DNA of 64,000 nucleotides from CAYUQT01 sp964446835 (GTDB taxonomy: Bacteria > Planctomycetota > Phycisphaerae > UBA1845 > JAFGLZ01): the NCBI GenBank assembly GCA_964446835.1, contig CAYUQT010000055.1, positions 7,357 through 71,356 of the forward strand, given 5' to 3'. Position 1 is the stretch's first letter. Every line of letters begins with the position of its first letter. The notes below the pieces were generated by a model. The model was not told where the DNA came from, made no database searches, and worked only from the letters and a program-made list of their open reading frames with translations. The translations under genes were made by a program, and so were the position numbers. Below are positions 7,862 to 16,364 of the stretch, one piece after another.

Positions 7862-8563
7862 ATGGATTGCCGCCACGCACAACACCTGTTGGACAGCTAC
7901 CTGGATGGGAACTTGCCGGCTTCGTTGCGTGCGGAAGTGCACGCCCACCGATTGACGTGTTCACACTGTCAACGAGCCATGGCCGTGGTTGAGGTCGCCA
8001 GTGACGTCATCGCCTGCGACCGACGTGAACCTCAGATTTCCCTCGGATTCACAGATCGGGTCATGGGCGCCCTGAAGCCTCAGGAGCCCAAAGTGGTGCG
8101 GATCGTTCGCCTCCGCCGCGTCGCGGCGGTCTTGGGGCCGATCCTCAGCGCCGCAGCGGTCTGGATGTTCGTGGCCTCGGCCATCCGGCCGGTCGACATG
8201 GTCAAGGCGCCCTCCGCCGCTTCATCGGGCAATGTCGCCGCCCTGATCGTGCCTCAGACGGCCGCGGCTATCGAGGTCGCCGCCCCCGTCAATCCGCAAA
8301 TAACCCTCGTCGACACCCTGGCAGAAGGTATTCTCACGCCGGCGCTGAGCGCGTGGCGCGATACGCAGCAGAGTACGCGGGACCTGGTAGCACTCGGACG
8401 GATGGTCCTTGGAACCGCCGGCCAGTCTCTCAGCACCCCGCTGCAGGATGGGGCCACGGAGGGCAGCGAAAGAGGCCTCTGGCAGGCAGAAGCCGTCTTA
8501 AAGAGTATGATGGCCCCTCGACTCAAGGGGGAGACGGTCGAAGAGAGTCCTGATGTGCTGTGA
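7862..8563 (+). CDS. Zinc-finger anti-sigma factor, membrane-anchored
   Basis: The 233-residue protein begins with an anti-sigma zinc-finger domain: Cys3, then His29, Cys33 and Cys36 in the HxxxCxxC arrangement. One transmembrane helix follows (about residues 87-108, AAVLGPILSAAAVWMFVASAI) and then an Ala-rich periplasmic region with no domain that I recognise. Such proteins hold the cognate ECF sigma factor inactive at the membrane until a signal releases it. It directly follows the sigma factor gene and precedes a large secreted protein, so the three genes probably form one stress or envelope-sensing unit. No protease site or sensor domain can be seen outside the membrane. Confidence 0.85.
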   Translation: MDCRHAQHLLDSYLDGNLPASLRAEVHAHRLTCSHCQRAMAVVEVASDVIACDRREPQISLGFTDRVMGALKPQEPKVVRIVRLRRVAAVLGPILSAAAVWMFVASAIRPVDMVKAPSAASSGNVAALIVPQTAAAIEVAAPVNPQITLVDTLAEGILTPALSAWRDTQQSTRDLVALGRMVLGTAGQSLSTPLQDGATEGSERGLWQAEAVLKSMMAPRLKGETVEESPDVL

Positions 8564-8609
8564 TCGTTGACTTTCGCACCGACGATCCTTTCTTTTCTTT
8601 TTCTGAGAT

Positions 8610-10730
8610 GTGTTGAGTCCTCCCGTGTGGAAATTGAACAGGGGATGGATGGTTTTTCTTTTCCTCGCTTCGGTAACCCCTCTGGCACTGGGAGCCGAGG
8701 CGGGCAATACCCTTGCGCGCTGGATTCCCGCCGACGTCCGCGCCTTCGCCGAGATCCATGGACTGGCCAAACTGGAACAGCTCTTCGGTCCCAACGGTGA
8801 ATGGGGCGCCTGGACCCAGCTTGCGGCGGGACAGACCTCGCGTCCGGCCGTAACCGTCGAATGGGCCCAGCGATTCGGGCGAATCATGGGTATGAGTCTG
8901 CCCGAGGCCGCCCGAGACCTCTTCGGTCGGCAGGTGGCCATCGCGGCCCCTTCCTATGATGCCCTGGCCGAAGGAGTCGTCCTGGCCGAAGCCCCGTCCC
9001 CCGGCGTCATCGCACGCCTCCTCACCAAGAATCAGGCCAAGCCTCAACCCCCCATCGGGAACGTCTCCTGCTATACCCTGAAGGAAGGGCTCTCGCTCGG
9101 CGTTCGGGGCACCACCCTCCTGTTGGGTCAGCGCCAGGGCAATGCGGGCCTGTTCGAGCGAACGGCCGCGCTGCTGGGCGGTCAGGAGGTACCCTGTCTG
9201 GCCGAGGCACCGAGATACATCGAACAACTTCGCCGTCTGCCGGCGGGTGCCCGCGGCGTGCTCTTCCTCGATTTTCCAGCCCCCCCTGCGACACGTCCGG
9301 AAGAAACCAGCCCCGAGTCGATGTTGAAGGCCGAGGCCATCTGGTCGACCCTCCAACGACTGGTGATTGGAATGTACGAGGAAGAGGCAGGCCTGGACCT
9401 TCAGATCCGGGGGCTGACCGCTTCACCCACCCAGCGAACCGCCGAGATTGCGGCCCACCCCCTGAAACTCGATCCGATCGCCCGTCTCCCCGAGTCCACC
9501 CTGCTGGTCTGGGCCCGTTCGATCGACCTGATCGAGCTCTATCGCGGCTTCATCTCCGATCGCGACCCGCAGCAGAGTATCCTGCGGTACAACCTTGAGG
9601 TCATTCAGGCGATCCTTCGCCCGGCCGACGTTCAGAAGGATATCCTGGGCAAACTGGGACCCCAGGTCATGCTCGTCTGGGGTCACAAGCAGGCGAAGCC
9701 CGCAAAGATGCCCGAGGCGGTCGACATCCCCCTCGTCTCAATCATCATTGAGGCACGCGAGGCCGATGCCACTGCCGCAATGCTTCAGCGGTTGGGCGAA
9801 CGTTTCCTCGGCTGGCTCAAGGTCGAGTTCGCCCGGGCCCGCCAGGACCTCGACCTGACGGTTGAACAGACGACCTACCAACAGACGGTCATCTACCACG
9901 TGCCCATCGGCAACATGTTCAAAGGAAGCACCCTCTGCCCCTACCTCCACACCGTCGAAATCTCCTGGGCCTCGGTGGGCGGCTGGCTGGTGCTCTCGAC
10001 CCATCCCGACCATATCCGACAGTTGGTGGATTCGTGGAAGGCCAAGCCCGAACAGACCTTTGCCGCCACCCCCGCCTACAAGGCGCTGCAGAAACGCGAA
10101 GGGGTTTCCGGGCTGCTGCTGATGCGACCGTCCGCCTCGGCCGATCTGCTCCAGTCGTGGATCGACTACTGTGCCCGCAACGCCCCGCAGGTCCTCGAGC
10201 CTCTGTGGTGGAAGCGAATCCTCGTTCGCCGGATGGGGCGGCGCGTCGAACTCGGCATCATCATCAAGGAAGGCTCCGAACCCGGCCGCGTCGCCGTGGG
10301 CAGCCCGGTCCTGCCCGAGATGCCGGCCGCCGGCCGCATCCTGCCGGGCGACAAGATCTGTGCCGTCGACGGCGTGACGCTGTCCGAGGAACATCCCGAA
10401 GAAGACCTCCGCGATCTCGTGGCCCTGCGCAGCGGTCCCGGTGTCGTGCTCCGCGTCGAGCGCGAGGGCAAACTGCTGGACGTGCGCATCCCCCTGGCGC
10501 CGCCGTCACCGCTGCCGATCGGCGCCGATTGGGACCCCGTTCGTTCCATCCGATACCTGATCGGCTTGGGACACGGGCTCGACGTGGCCGGCTACATCGG
10601 CACACAGCCGAAGGCCGGCGTCTTCGATGCCACCGTCGTCCTTCGCATGAACGCCGGCGGACACGCACCCTCGGCCCAGGCCCCCGCCACCACCGGTCCC
10701 GCTTCCGCGGCGAAGCCCGCCGTTCGCTGA
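8610..10730 (+). CDS. Large secreted protein with C-terminal PDZ-like domain
   Basis: The 706-residue product has a signal peptide near residues 13-29 (WMVFLFLASVTPLALGAEA). A long mixed region of about 500 residues follows, with no family that I can name; its layout recalls the DUF3352-like surface proteins. From about residue 555 it has a PDZ-like fold: PVLPEMPAAGRILPGDKICA, VDGVTLSEEHPEED, then RSGPGVVLRVEREGKLL. PDZ domains bind extended peptides. The start is uncertain: GTG at 8610 gives the longest form, and ATG at 8649 would start nearer the signal peptide. It follows the anti-sigma gene by 46 bp, so it may be a sensor, ligand or output of that pair. It has no protease motif. Confidence 0.7.
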   Translation: MLSPPVWKLNRGWMVFLFLASVTPLALGAEAGNTLARWIPADVRAFAEIHGLAKLEQLFGPNGEWGAWTQLAAGQTSRPAVTVEWAQRFGRIMGMSLPEAARDLFGRQVAIAAPSYDALAEGVVLAEAPSPGVIARLLTKNQAKPQPPIGNVSCYTLKEGLSLGVRGTTLLLGQRQGNAGLFERTAALLGGQEVPCLAEAPRYIEQLRRLPAGARGVLFLDFPAPPATRPEETSPESMLKAEAIWSTLQRLVIGMYEEEAGLDLQIRGLTASPTQRTAEIAAHPLKLDPIARLPESTLLVWARSIDLIELYRGFISDRDPQQSILRYNLEVIQAILRPADVQKDILGKLGPQVMLVWGHKQAKPAKMPEAVDIPLVSIIIEAREADATAAMLQRLGERFLGWLKVEFARARQDLDLTVEQTTYQQTVIYHVPIGNMFKGSTLCPYLHTVEISWASVGGWLVLSTHPDHIRQLVDSWKAKPEQTFAATPAYKALQKREGVSGLLLMRPSASADLLQSWIDYCARNAPQVLEPLWWKRILVRRMGRRVELGIIIKEGSEPGRVAVGSPVLPEMPAAGRILPGDKICAVDGVTLSEEHPEEDLRDLVALRSGPGVVLRVEREGKLLDVRIPLAPPSPLPIGADWDPVRSIRYLIGLGHGLDVAGYIGTQPKAGVFDATVVLRMNAGGHAPSAQAPATTGPASAAKPAVR

Positions 10731-10827
10731 ACGCCCTCTGCCGCGCACAATTCGCCCGCACCTCACCATCGCCGTGTGACCCCGTTCGACGGGATTCTCT
10801 CGGCGGGAATTGTTATCATGAGCCCCC

Positions 10828-12672
10828 ATGTCCACGCGCCACACCAGAGCCAGGGGCAACCGCCAGCGGCACCATGACCGATCCCCATCCACGCCGCGAT
10901 CCGCAGGTCATCGAGCAGAGCCACAGGTCCGCATCGACTCCGCTTCTCAACCGCCGACCCCGGTGGCTCGCGCTGAGTGGATCGCGCTGCTCCTGATCGC
11001 ACTGCTGGCTGCCGTGCCGCGGTTCTGGCTGCTGGATGTCTGGCCGGGAGAGGGGTCCGATCAAACCAAAGTCGGATTGCTCGCCTATCGCTTCGTGACC
11101 TACGGCGAGATCTCCTGGAATCCGAACATCGGGTACATCGGACCGATCCAGACCCTCGTCGTCGCGGCCATGCGTCTGTTCCTGGGTACCAGTGTGTGGA
11201 CGCTTCGAGTTCCCGTGGCAATCATGGCGGTGCTGGCCGTTCCGGTGGTGTGGGGGATGATGCGGCGGCTCTGTGGACGTGCCGCCGGACTCGTCGCGGC
11301 CGTTCTCGTGGCCACCTATCCGTGGCTGATCATCTCGAGCCGCTACGCCCTCGACCCCATGTGGCTGGTGCTGCCCAACGCCGTGCTGATCTGGGCCTTG
11401 GTGAGATATCTTCAGAGCGGTCGGTCCTGGGCCCTGATCGCGACGATGGCCGCCGCAGGCCTGGGGCTCTGCCTCCATCCCGCCCAACTCGTCGTCCTGC
11501 CCGGGTTGTGTGTCTGCCTGATCTGGGGCTGGATCGTGCGGGCCGTTCGGTTCAGACCCCTGGCGGCAGTACTCTCCGTGATCGTCTTCCTACTGCTCGC
11601 GGCGCCTGTGCTGCCCTATCACCTCGATGCCCTGCTGGGTCGGCAGAAAGTGGCGGCCCAGAAGTTGGGCGTGACGGTTCAGGCCCCCCTGGACTACCTC
11701 GGACCGGCGATCGACGTCGTCACGTGCAGGCAACAGTACCGCTACTTCGGCGGCGAGATGCCCCCGGATTCCGGCGGCCAGGCCGCCTTGGGCGCCATCC
11801 TCGCCTTCGGACTACTGGCCGGAGGGGCCGTCCTCTGCCTCCGCGGCGGCTTGCCCGGACGCGTGCTCTCACTCTATTGGCTTTGCGGAGTGGTCGTCGG
11901 ATATTTCTTCTGCAGCGGGATGAACCGCCTGGCCATTCAGGGGCACTTCCGATACCTCATCTGCCTGGCGATGCTGCTGCCGGTTCTGTGGACGGGGGCC
12001 CTGGTCGGGCTGATCGCGCCCGGACGGTGGCGCTGGCCTCGGCTCATCATGGCGATCGGCCTGGGCGTGGCCCTGATGGTATTGCCCGCCCAGCTCGGCC
12101 GGTACTACTTCGGGGCACGCACACGCACCGGAGGGCAGTTCGATACCTACCGCTCCTATCAGCGCGACCCCAAACAACTCGCCGCGCAATACATCCTGAA
12201 CAATCGCCTCGACCCCAACACCACGCTCATCCTGGCGCAGGACTACGATCTGTACTATCCCCTGCGGTTCTTCCTCAACGACGGCTACCACATTCAGACG
12301 CTGAACAGCGAGCCCTTCATTCCGCTCAATGATCAGTTCCCGTTTCAGGCACTGCGAACCAACCCGAATGCAGAGTGGATCCTCGCCATCTACAGCCAAT
12401 CCCGATTGGGCAGTCAGATCGCCGAGTGGTTCGCTCAGCTCGGGTTGCTCAGGTCGGAAGACGCCGTGTACGAGGTCCACGGGCCCGGAGACCCGGCACT
12501 GCCCGTGCTGACACTCTATCGAATCTCCCCCAGCCCGGTGCGAAACAATCAGGTCGCTCGTGCCCTCGCTCGCGGAGACATACACCACCAGCAGGTTCAG
12601 GGTCGCGTACCGCCCAGCGGCACCGGAAAGATTCCCCGCCCAACGCTGGGACCGCCCCAACCCCGCACATGA
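10828..12672 (+). CDS. GT39-like membrane glycosyltransferase
   Basis: The 614-residue protein has an Arg-rich start and then about ten hydrophobic segments beginning near residue 52 (WIALLLIALLAAVPRFWLLD). An early acidic loop follows (WPGEGSDQTKVGL), as in ArnT/PMT-type GT39 enzymes where an Asp-Glu loop holds the catalytic residue. These enzymes use polyprenyl-phosphate sugars to glycosylate lipids or proteins on the outer face of the membrane. The C-terminal 170 residues are soluble (LDPNTTLILAQDYDLYYPLR). It ends at 12672, one base before the convergent DUF486 gene ends. The substrate cannot be inferred. Confidence 0.78.
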   Translation: MSTRHTRARGNRQRHHDRSPSTPRSAGHRAEPQVRIDSASQPPTPVARAEWIALLLIALLAAVPRFWLLDVWPGEGSDQTKVGLLAYRFVTYGEISWNPNIGYIGPIQTLVVAAMRLFLGTSVWTLRVPVAIMAVLAVPVVWGMMRRLCGRAAGLVAAVLVATYPWLIISSRYALDPMWLVLPNAVLIWALVRYLQSGRSWALIATMAAAGLGLCLHPAQLVVLPGLCVCLIWGWIVRAVRFRPLAAVLSVIVFLLLAAPVLPYHLDALLGRQKVAAQKLGVTVQAPLDYLGPAIDVVTCRQQYRYFGGEMPPDSGGQAALGAILAFGLLAGGAVLCLRGGLPGRVLSLYWLCGVVVGYFFCSGMNRLAIQGHFRYLICLAMLLPVLWTGALVGLIAPGRWRWPRLIMAIGLGVALMVLPAQLGRYYFGARTRTGGQFDTYRSYQRDPKQLAAQYILNNRLDPNTTLILAQDYDLYYPLRFFLNDGYHIQTLNSEPFIPLNDQFPFQALRTNPNAEWILAIYSQSRLGSQIAEWFAQLGLLRSEDAVYEVHGPGDPALPVLTLYRISPSPVRNNQVARALARGDIHHQQVQGRVPPSGTGKIPRPTLGPPQPRT

Positions 12673-13002
12673 CTACCACTGTTTGAAGATCAACAGGACC
12701 GCCCCGATGATCATCGAGAAACCGGCCAGATGGTTCCACCGGATCGCCTCTCCCAGGTATGCCACCGAAAACACGCAGAACACCACCAGCGTGATCGCCT
12801 CCTGGATCGTCTTGAGCTGAACCGCCGAGAAGCTGTAGTGCCCGATCCGATTGGCCGGCACCTGAAAACAATACTCCACGAAGGCGATCATCCAGCTCAC
12901 CAGGATCACCTTCCACAACGCGGTCCCCTTGAACTTCAGATGACCATACCACGCAAACGTCATGAAGACGTTCGAAAGAGTCAACAAGGCAACTGTCTTC
13001 AA
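12673..13002 (-). CDS. DUF486 (DMT-fold) small membrane protein
   Basis: The 109-residue protein has four hydrophobic helices and the DUF486 blocks: FMTFAWYGHLKFK, FVEYCFQVPANRIG, FSAVQLKTIQEAITL, and a final GAVLLIFKQ. The TTG start at 13002 follows GGAGGACACCG. The family resembles half of a drug/metabolite transporter and probably works as an oligomer. Its substrate is unknown. Confidence 0.85.
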   Translation of the reverse strand: MKTVALLTLSNVFMTFAWYGHLKFKGTALWKVILVSWMIAFVEYCFQVPANRIGHYSFSAVQLKTIQEAITLVVFCVFSVAYLGEAIRWNHLAGFSMIIGAVLLIFKQW

Positions 13003-13188
13003 CGGTGTCCTCCATCACGCAATGCCGAATTCCGGTCGATACGAAATTCAATCATTATATCGGGAAAAGGCGGCGTCCTGTGAGAACGCCTGCGCCTGCA
13101 CGGGTAGGACTTGATGCCGAACCATTGGGGCGCAATCCGCTATGATCCGGGAGTGCCCATCCGAGCAGCCCATTCACAGGGGCAGGAT

Positions 13189-13950
13189 TCACACCTCCAG
13201 CGTCGGGCTGGCCTGATAGCGATCGGCGACGTGCAGCATCAGGTCGGGTCGGACGAACTTGCGGTGTGTCGCCAGCGCCAAGGCGGGGCGGTTGTTGTGC
13301 TCGCTCAGGTGGGCCAGAACCAACCACCGCAGCCGTCGATCCGTGTGGCCGGCCACCAGCTCGGCGGCCTCCACATTCGACAGGTGTCCGCCCGGACCTC
13401 GAATGCGGGCCTTCAGCGAAGGGGGATAGGGGCCCGTCTCGAGCATCTCCGGGTCGTAGTTGCTTTCCAGGTACACCGCGTCAAGGCCCGCCAAGACAGG
13501 CCCCAGATCACCAAAGGGGTGTCCCAGGTCGGTCAAAATGCCCAGTCGCGAGCCCTGGTGTTCGACGACGAATGCCACGCCGTCCACGCCGTCATGAGGT
13601 GTGGGTATCGTCTGCACCGTCACGTCGCCGAAGCGCAGACAATCACCCGAATGAAAATGCACCAGCTCGCTCACCGGACCCATATACGGGGCCACCGCCG
13701 ACCAGGTCGGCGAGGTCACGTAGACGGGCAGATGGAACTTCCGCGAAAACACACCGGCACAGCGGATGTGATCCGCATGGTCGTGACTGACGATCAATGC
13801 CTCACACTGGTGGATATCCCGCTGTCGATTGGCCAGACGCTGCGCCGCCTGCTTGCCGCTGATACCTGCGTCGAAAAGCAGCCGGGTACCCCCGGCCTCG
13901 ACATAAAGGCAGTTGCCGTTGCTCCCGCTCTGCAGTGCTATCGTGATCAA
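13189..13950 (-). CDS. Metallo-beta-lactamase fold hydrolase, YycJ/WalJ-like
   Basis: The 253-residue protein carries the metal-binding SHDHADH motif (about residues 55-61) and the typical start SGSNGNCLYVEAGGTRLLFD. It also has TPHDGVDGVAFVVEHQG and GILTDLGHP, with the third metal ligand region near LESNYD. YycJ-type proteins are exonuclease-like members of the MBL superfamily and may be linked to chromosome or cell-wall signalling. The TTG at 13950 is the chosen start because GGAGTGATGT precedes it. It stands alone between a DUF486 gene and a divergent secreted protein gene. Confidence 0.85.
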   Translation of the reverse strand: MITIALQSGSNGNCLYVEAGGTRLLFDAGISGKQAAQRLANRQRDIHQCEALIVSHDHADHIRCAGVFSRKFHLPVYVTSPTWSAVAPYMGPVSELVHFHSGDCLRFGDVTVQTIPTPHDGVDGVAFVVEHQGSRLGILTDLGHPFGDLGPVLAGLDAVYLESNYDPEMLETGPYPPSLKARIRGPGGHLSNVEAAELVAGHTDRRLRWLVLAHLSEHNNRPALALATHRKFVRPDLMLHVADRYQASPTLEV

Positions 13951-14182
13951 ACATCACTCCCCAATCGCTCTGACGCCCATTCTACCATGCCCCTTCGATC
14001 TGTCCCTCCGCACCGCCTGGCGAACCGAGGATGGGCCGATGGAGGTATTCACCGAAACCCTGCAATAGCGTCGTTTCTGAGACGTTGATTCTACATACGG
14101 ACCGCCGAGCCGTCCCGGGCCTTCGGCGCGTCCTTTTTGGGGAGACACCGGGAACCACTCCATGCCTTAAGGAGAACAGCCA

Positions 14183-15232
14183 ATGGGACGTAAGTACTTG
14201 TTCGCACTCGTGATCGGTCTTCTCGCGACCTCGGTCGCATGGGCCCAGGCCAACGCGCCTGCCCAAGGAAAGGAAGGGAAGGGACGACATCGTCAGGGCA
14301 AGGGCGCGCCTGCGGATGCCCTGACCAACATTGACAAACTCACCGAGGCCCTCAAGCTGGACGCCACCCAGCAAACCCAGATCAAGCAGATCCTGGCGGA
14401 ATTCGAGGAGGCTAAGAAGACTGCCGAAAGCAAGACGCCCCAGGATGTCCGCAATCGCCGCAACGAACTCCTCCAGCAGATGCGAGAGGCACAGCGCAAT
14501 CGAGACAAGCAGAAAACCCAGGAGATCGGCAAGCAGTTGAGAGAGCTGGGCAAGACGGACCCTGCGATGTCCGAAATGGCCGGCCTACGCAGCCAACTGA
14601 CTCAGGAAATCGAGAAGGTGCTTCGCGAGGACCAGAAGCAGGAGTTCCGCAAGCTGATCCCCGGGGCTCGCAAGGGCGGCGCGTCCCTCCGCAGTCCGCA
14701 GATGATGCGCATGTGTCTGGCCAAGCTGCAACTCCGGCCCGATCAGAAGGCCGAGATCGCCAAGATCGAACAGGCCAGCCGCGATGCCTATAAGGCCCTC
14801 GACAAAGGGGCCGGGCCCGCCAAGAAGGCTGAGATCGGCCAGAAGTACTACGACGATGTGATGAAGGTCCTCGATGCGGCTCAGAAGCAGCAACTCGAAC
14901 AGATCGCCGCCGAAATGGGCAGCCTGGCCGGTGCCGCGGCCCTCAGTTCGCCCAAGCTGCTTGAGGACGCCCTCAAGACGATCCAGCTCCGACCGGATCA
15001 GCAGACCACCATCACCGCACTGTTCGACCGCTACAAGACCGACCGGAAGGCCGTTGCCAAGGACGCCGCGGCCGCCGGCGACCTGAGCCAGAAGCTCATC
15101 ACCGACGTCCTGGCCGCCTTGGATCAGCCCCAGAAAGAGCAGATCGCCAAGTGGCATCCCGCTGGCGGCGGGCACAAGGGCGGCAAGGGCAAGGGGGCAG
15201 CCCAGGCCGGTCAGCAGCCTGCCCAGCAGTAA
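14183..15232 (+). CDS. Secreted alpha-helical repeat protein
   Basis: A signal peptide (ALVIGLLATSVAWAQA, about residues 8-22) is followed by charged helical sequence rich in Lys, Gln and Glu. Three copies of a related helix are visible: LTEALKLDATQQTQIKQIL (about 49-67), CLAKLQLRPDQKAEIAKI (about 176-193) and ALKTIQLRPDQQTTITALF (about 270-288). These are reminiscent of the LTxxQ-type helices of Spy/CpxP periplasmic chaperones, though the protein is longer. The tail is Gly/Lys/Gln-rich. The ATG follows GGAGAACAGCC. A strong terminator follows, so it is likely monocistronic. A periplasmic binding or chaperone role is an inference. Confidence 0.72.
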   Translation: MGRKYLFALVIGLLATSVAWAQANAPAQGKEGKGRHRQGKGAPADALTNIDKLTEALKLDATQQTQIKQILAEFEEAKKTAESKTPQDVRNRRNELLQQMREAQRNRDKQKTQEIGKQLRELGKTDPAMSEMAGLRSQLTQEIEKVLREDQKQEFRKLIPGARKGGASLRSPQMMRMCLAKLQLRPDQKAEIAKIEQASRDAYKALDKGAGPAKKAEIGQKYYDDVMKVLDAAQKQQLEQIAAEMGSLAGAAALSSPKLLEDALKTIQLRPDQQTTITALFDRYKTDRKAVAKDAAAAGDLSQKLITDVLAALDQPQKEQIAKWHPAGGGHKGGKGKGAAQAGQQPAQQ

Positions 15233-15273
15233 TCTGAAGAACGTCCGGTGGCTTTCACCGGAGGAGGGCGACG

Positions 15274-15309
15274 CAGGTCGGGCCCCAGTGGCCCGACCTG
15301 TGTCTTCTT
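15274..15309 (+). terminator. Rho-independent terminator after the helical repeat protein
   Basis: CAGGTCGGGCC (15274-15284) pairs with GGCCCGACCTG (15290-15300), with a five-base loop, followed by TGTCTTCTT. Confidence 0.88.
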
Positions 15310-15355
15310 GTAGGCGGTTCCCCGGGGGGGCCGCCTGCCGCTATAATCACCACCC

Positions 15356-16240
15356 ATGAGCAGATCACATCGTATCGTTTGGGCTCTCATGCTCCTGCCG
15401 ATCCTCTCGTCTCCGGTGCTCGGCGCCGAGAAGGCCGATCGGATCAAGGTCATGAGCTTCAATGTCCTTTGCTCCTTCTGCAATCCGAGGGAATACGATT
15501 CCTGGTCGGACCGATTGGCCTACTTCGCCGACATCTTCCGGCGACACGACCCCGATCTGATCGGCACCCAGGAGCTGACCAACGCCAACGAGGCCGAGCA
15601 GATCCGAAAGCTCCTGCCCAACCATGGCGTCCTGTTCTATCAGAAGGGCAACCTCGCCTATCCGGACGCGGCCATCTATTACCGCAAAGACCGCTTCGAG
15701 GTCGTCGAATCGGGCCTGTTCTGGCTCAGCCCGACGCCGGAGATACCCATGAGCACCGGCTTCACCGGCAAGAAGCTCCAACTGGCACGGCTGGTGATCT
15801 GGGCCGTCCTGCGAGACATCTCCACCGGCAAGAAGCTCTACTTCGCATCTACCCACTACGATCCCAACTCGCCGAGCCAGGAAAAGACCTCACCGCTCGT
15901 CCTGGGACGCATGGCCCCGATCGGACAACAGATGCCGGTCATATTCGTCGGTGATTTCAACTCCAGGCCCAACTCGAAGGCCTACAAGCTGTTAACCCAG
16001 GGTGTTGACGGTGGCTTCCACCTGACCGACGCCCGCGAGATCGGGGCCACCAAACGCGTGGCCACCACACAGGCGTCGGCTCCCGACTATCCGGCGGAGA
16101 ATCGCATCGATCACATCTTCGTCGGGGGGCAGGGCCAGTGGACCGTCTCCGAATGGACCGTCGATATGACCCGCTACGGGCCCAAGAATCGCTATCCCTC
16201 GGATCACTGGCCGATCGTGGCAGAGATGACCGTACGCTGA
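15356..16240 (+). CDS. Secreted endonuclease/exonuclease/phosphatase-family hydrolase
   Basis: The 294-residue protein has a signal peptide ending near SSPVLGAEK (residue about 24). It then shows the EEP catalytic pattern: MSFNVLCSF, TQELTNANEAEQIRKL, ISTGKKLYFASTHYDP, GDFNSRPNSKAY, RIDHIFV and SDHWPI. The metal-binding Asn, Glu, Asp, His and the final Asp-His pair are all present. Known members cleave phosphodiester or phosphoester bonds in nucleic acids, lipids or sugar phosphates. The export signal suggests a substrate outside the cell. It is followed by a perfect 13-bp terminator. Confidence 0.88.
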   Translation: MSRSHRIVWALMLLPILSSPVLGAEKADRIKVMSFNVLCSFCNPREYDSWSDRLAYFADIFRRHDPDLIGTQELTNANEAEQIRKLLPNHGVLFYQKGNLAYPDAAIYYRKDRFEVVESGLFWLSPTPEIPMSTGFTGKKLQLARLVIWAVLRDISTGKKLYFASTHYDPNSPSQEKTSPLVLGRMAPIGQQMPVIFVGDFNSRPNSKAYKLLTQGVDGGFHLTDAREIGATKRVATTQASAPDYPAENRIDHIFVGGQGQWTVSEWTVDMTRYGPKNRYPSDHWPIVAEMTVR

Positions 16241-16280
16241 CAATCGCCTTCGCAAGGCGCTGTGCCCGGCTCGAAAATCA

Positions 16281-16318
16281 ACGTGGACGCGACACGACGT
16301 CGCGTCCACGTTTCGTTC
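16281..16318. terminator. Strong terminator between converging genes
   Basis: ACGTGGACGCGAC (16281-16293) and its perfect complement (16299-16311) flank a five-base loop. TTCGTTCT follows on the plus strand, and a T-containing stretch also follows on the minus strand. It can serve the plus-strand hydrolase and the oncoming gyrA transcript. Confidence 0.85.
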
Positions 16319-16364
16319 TCAGTGGCAGAGCCAAAGGCTCAGGACCAACCGTCCGCTCCATTCC

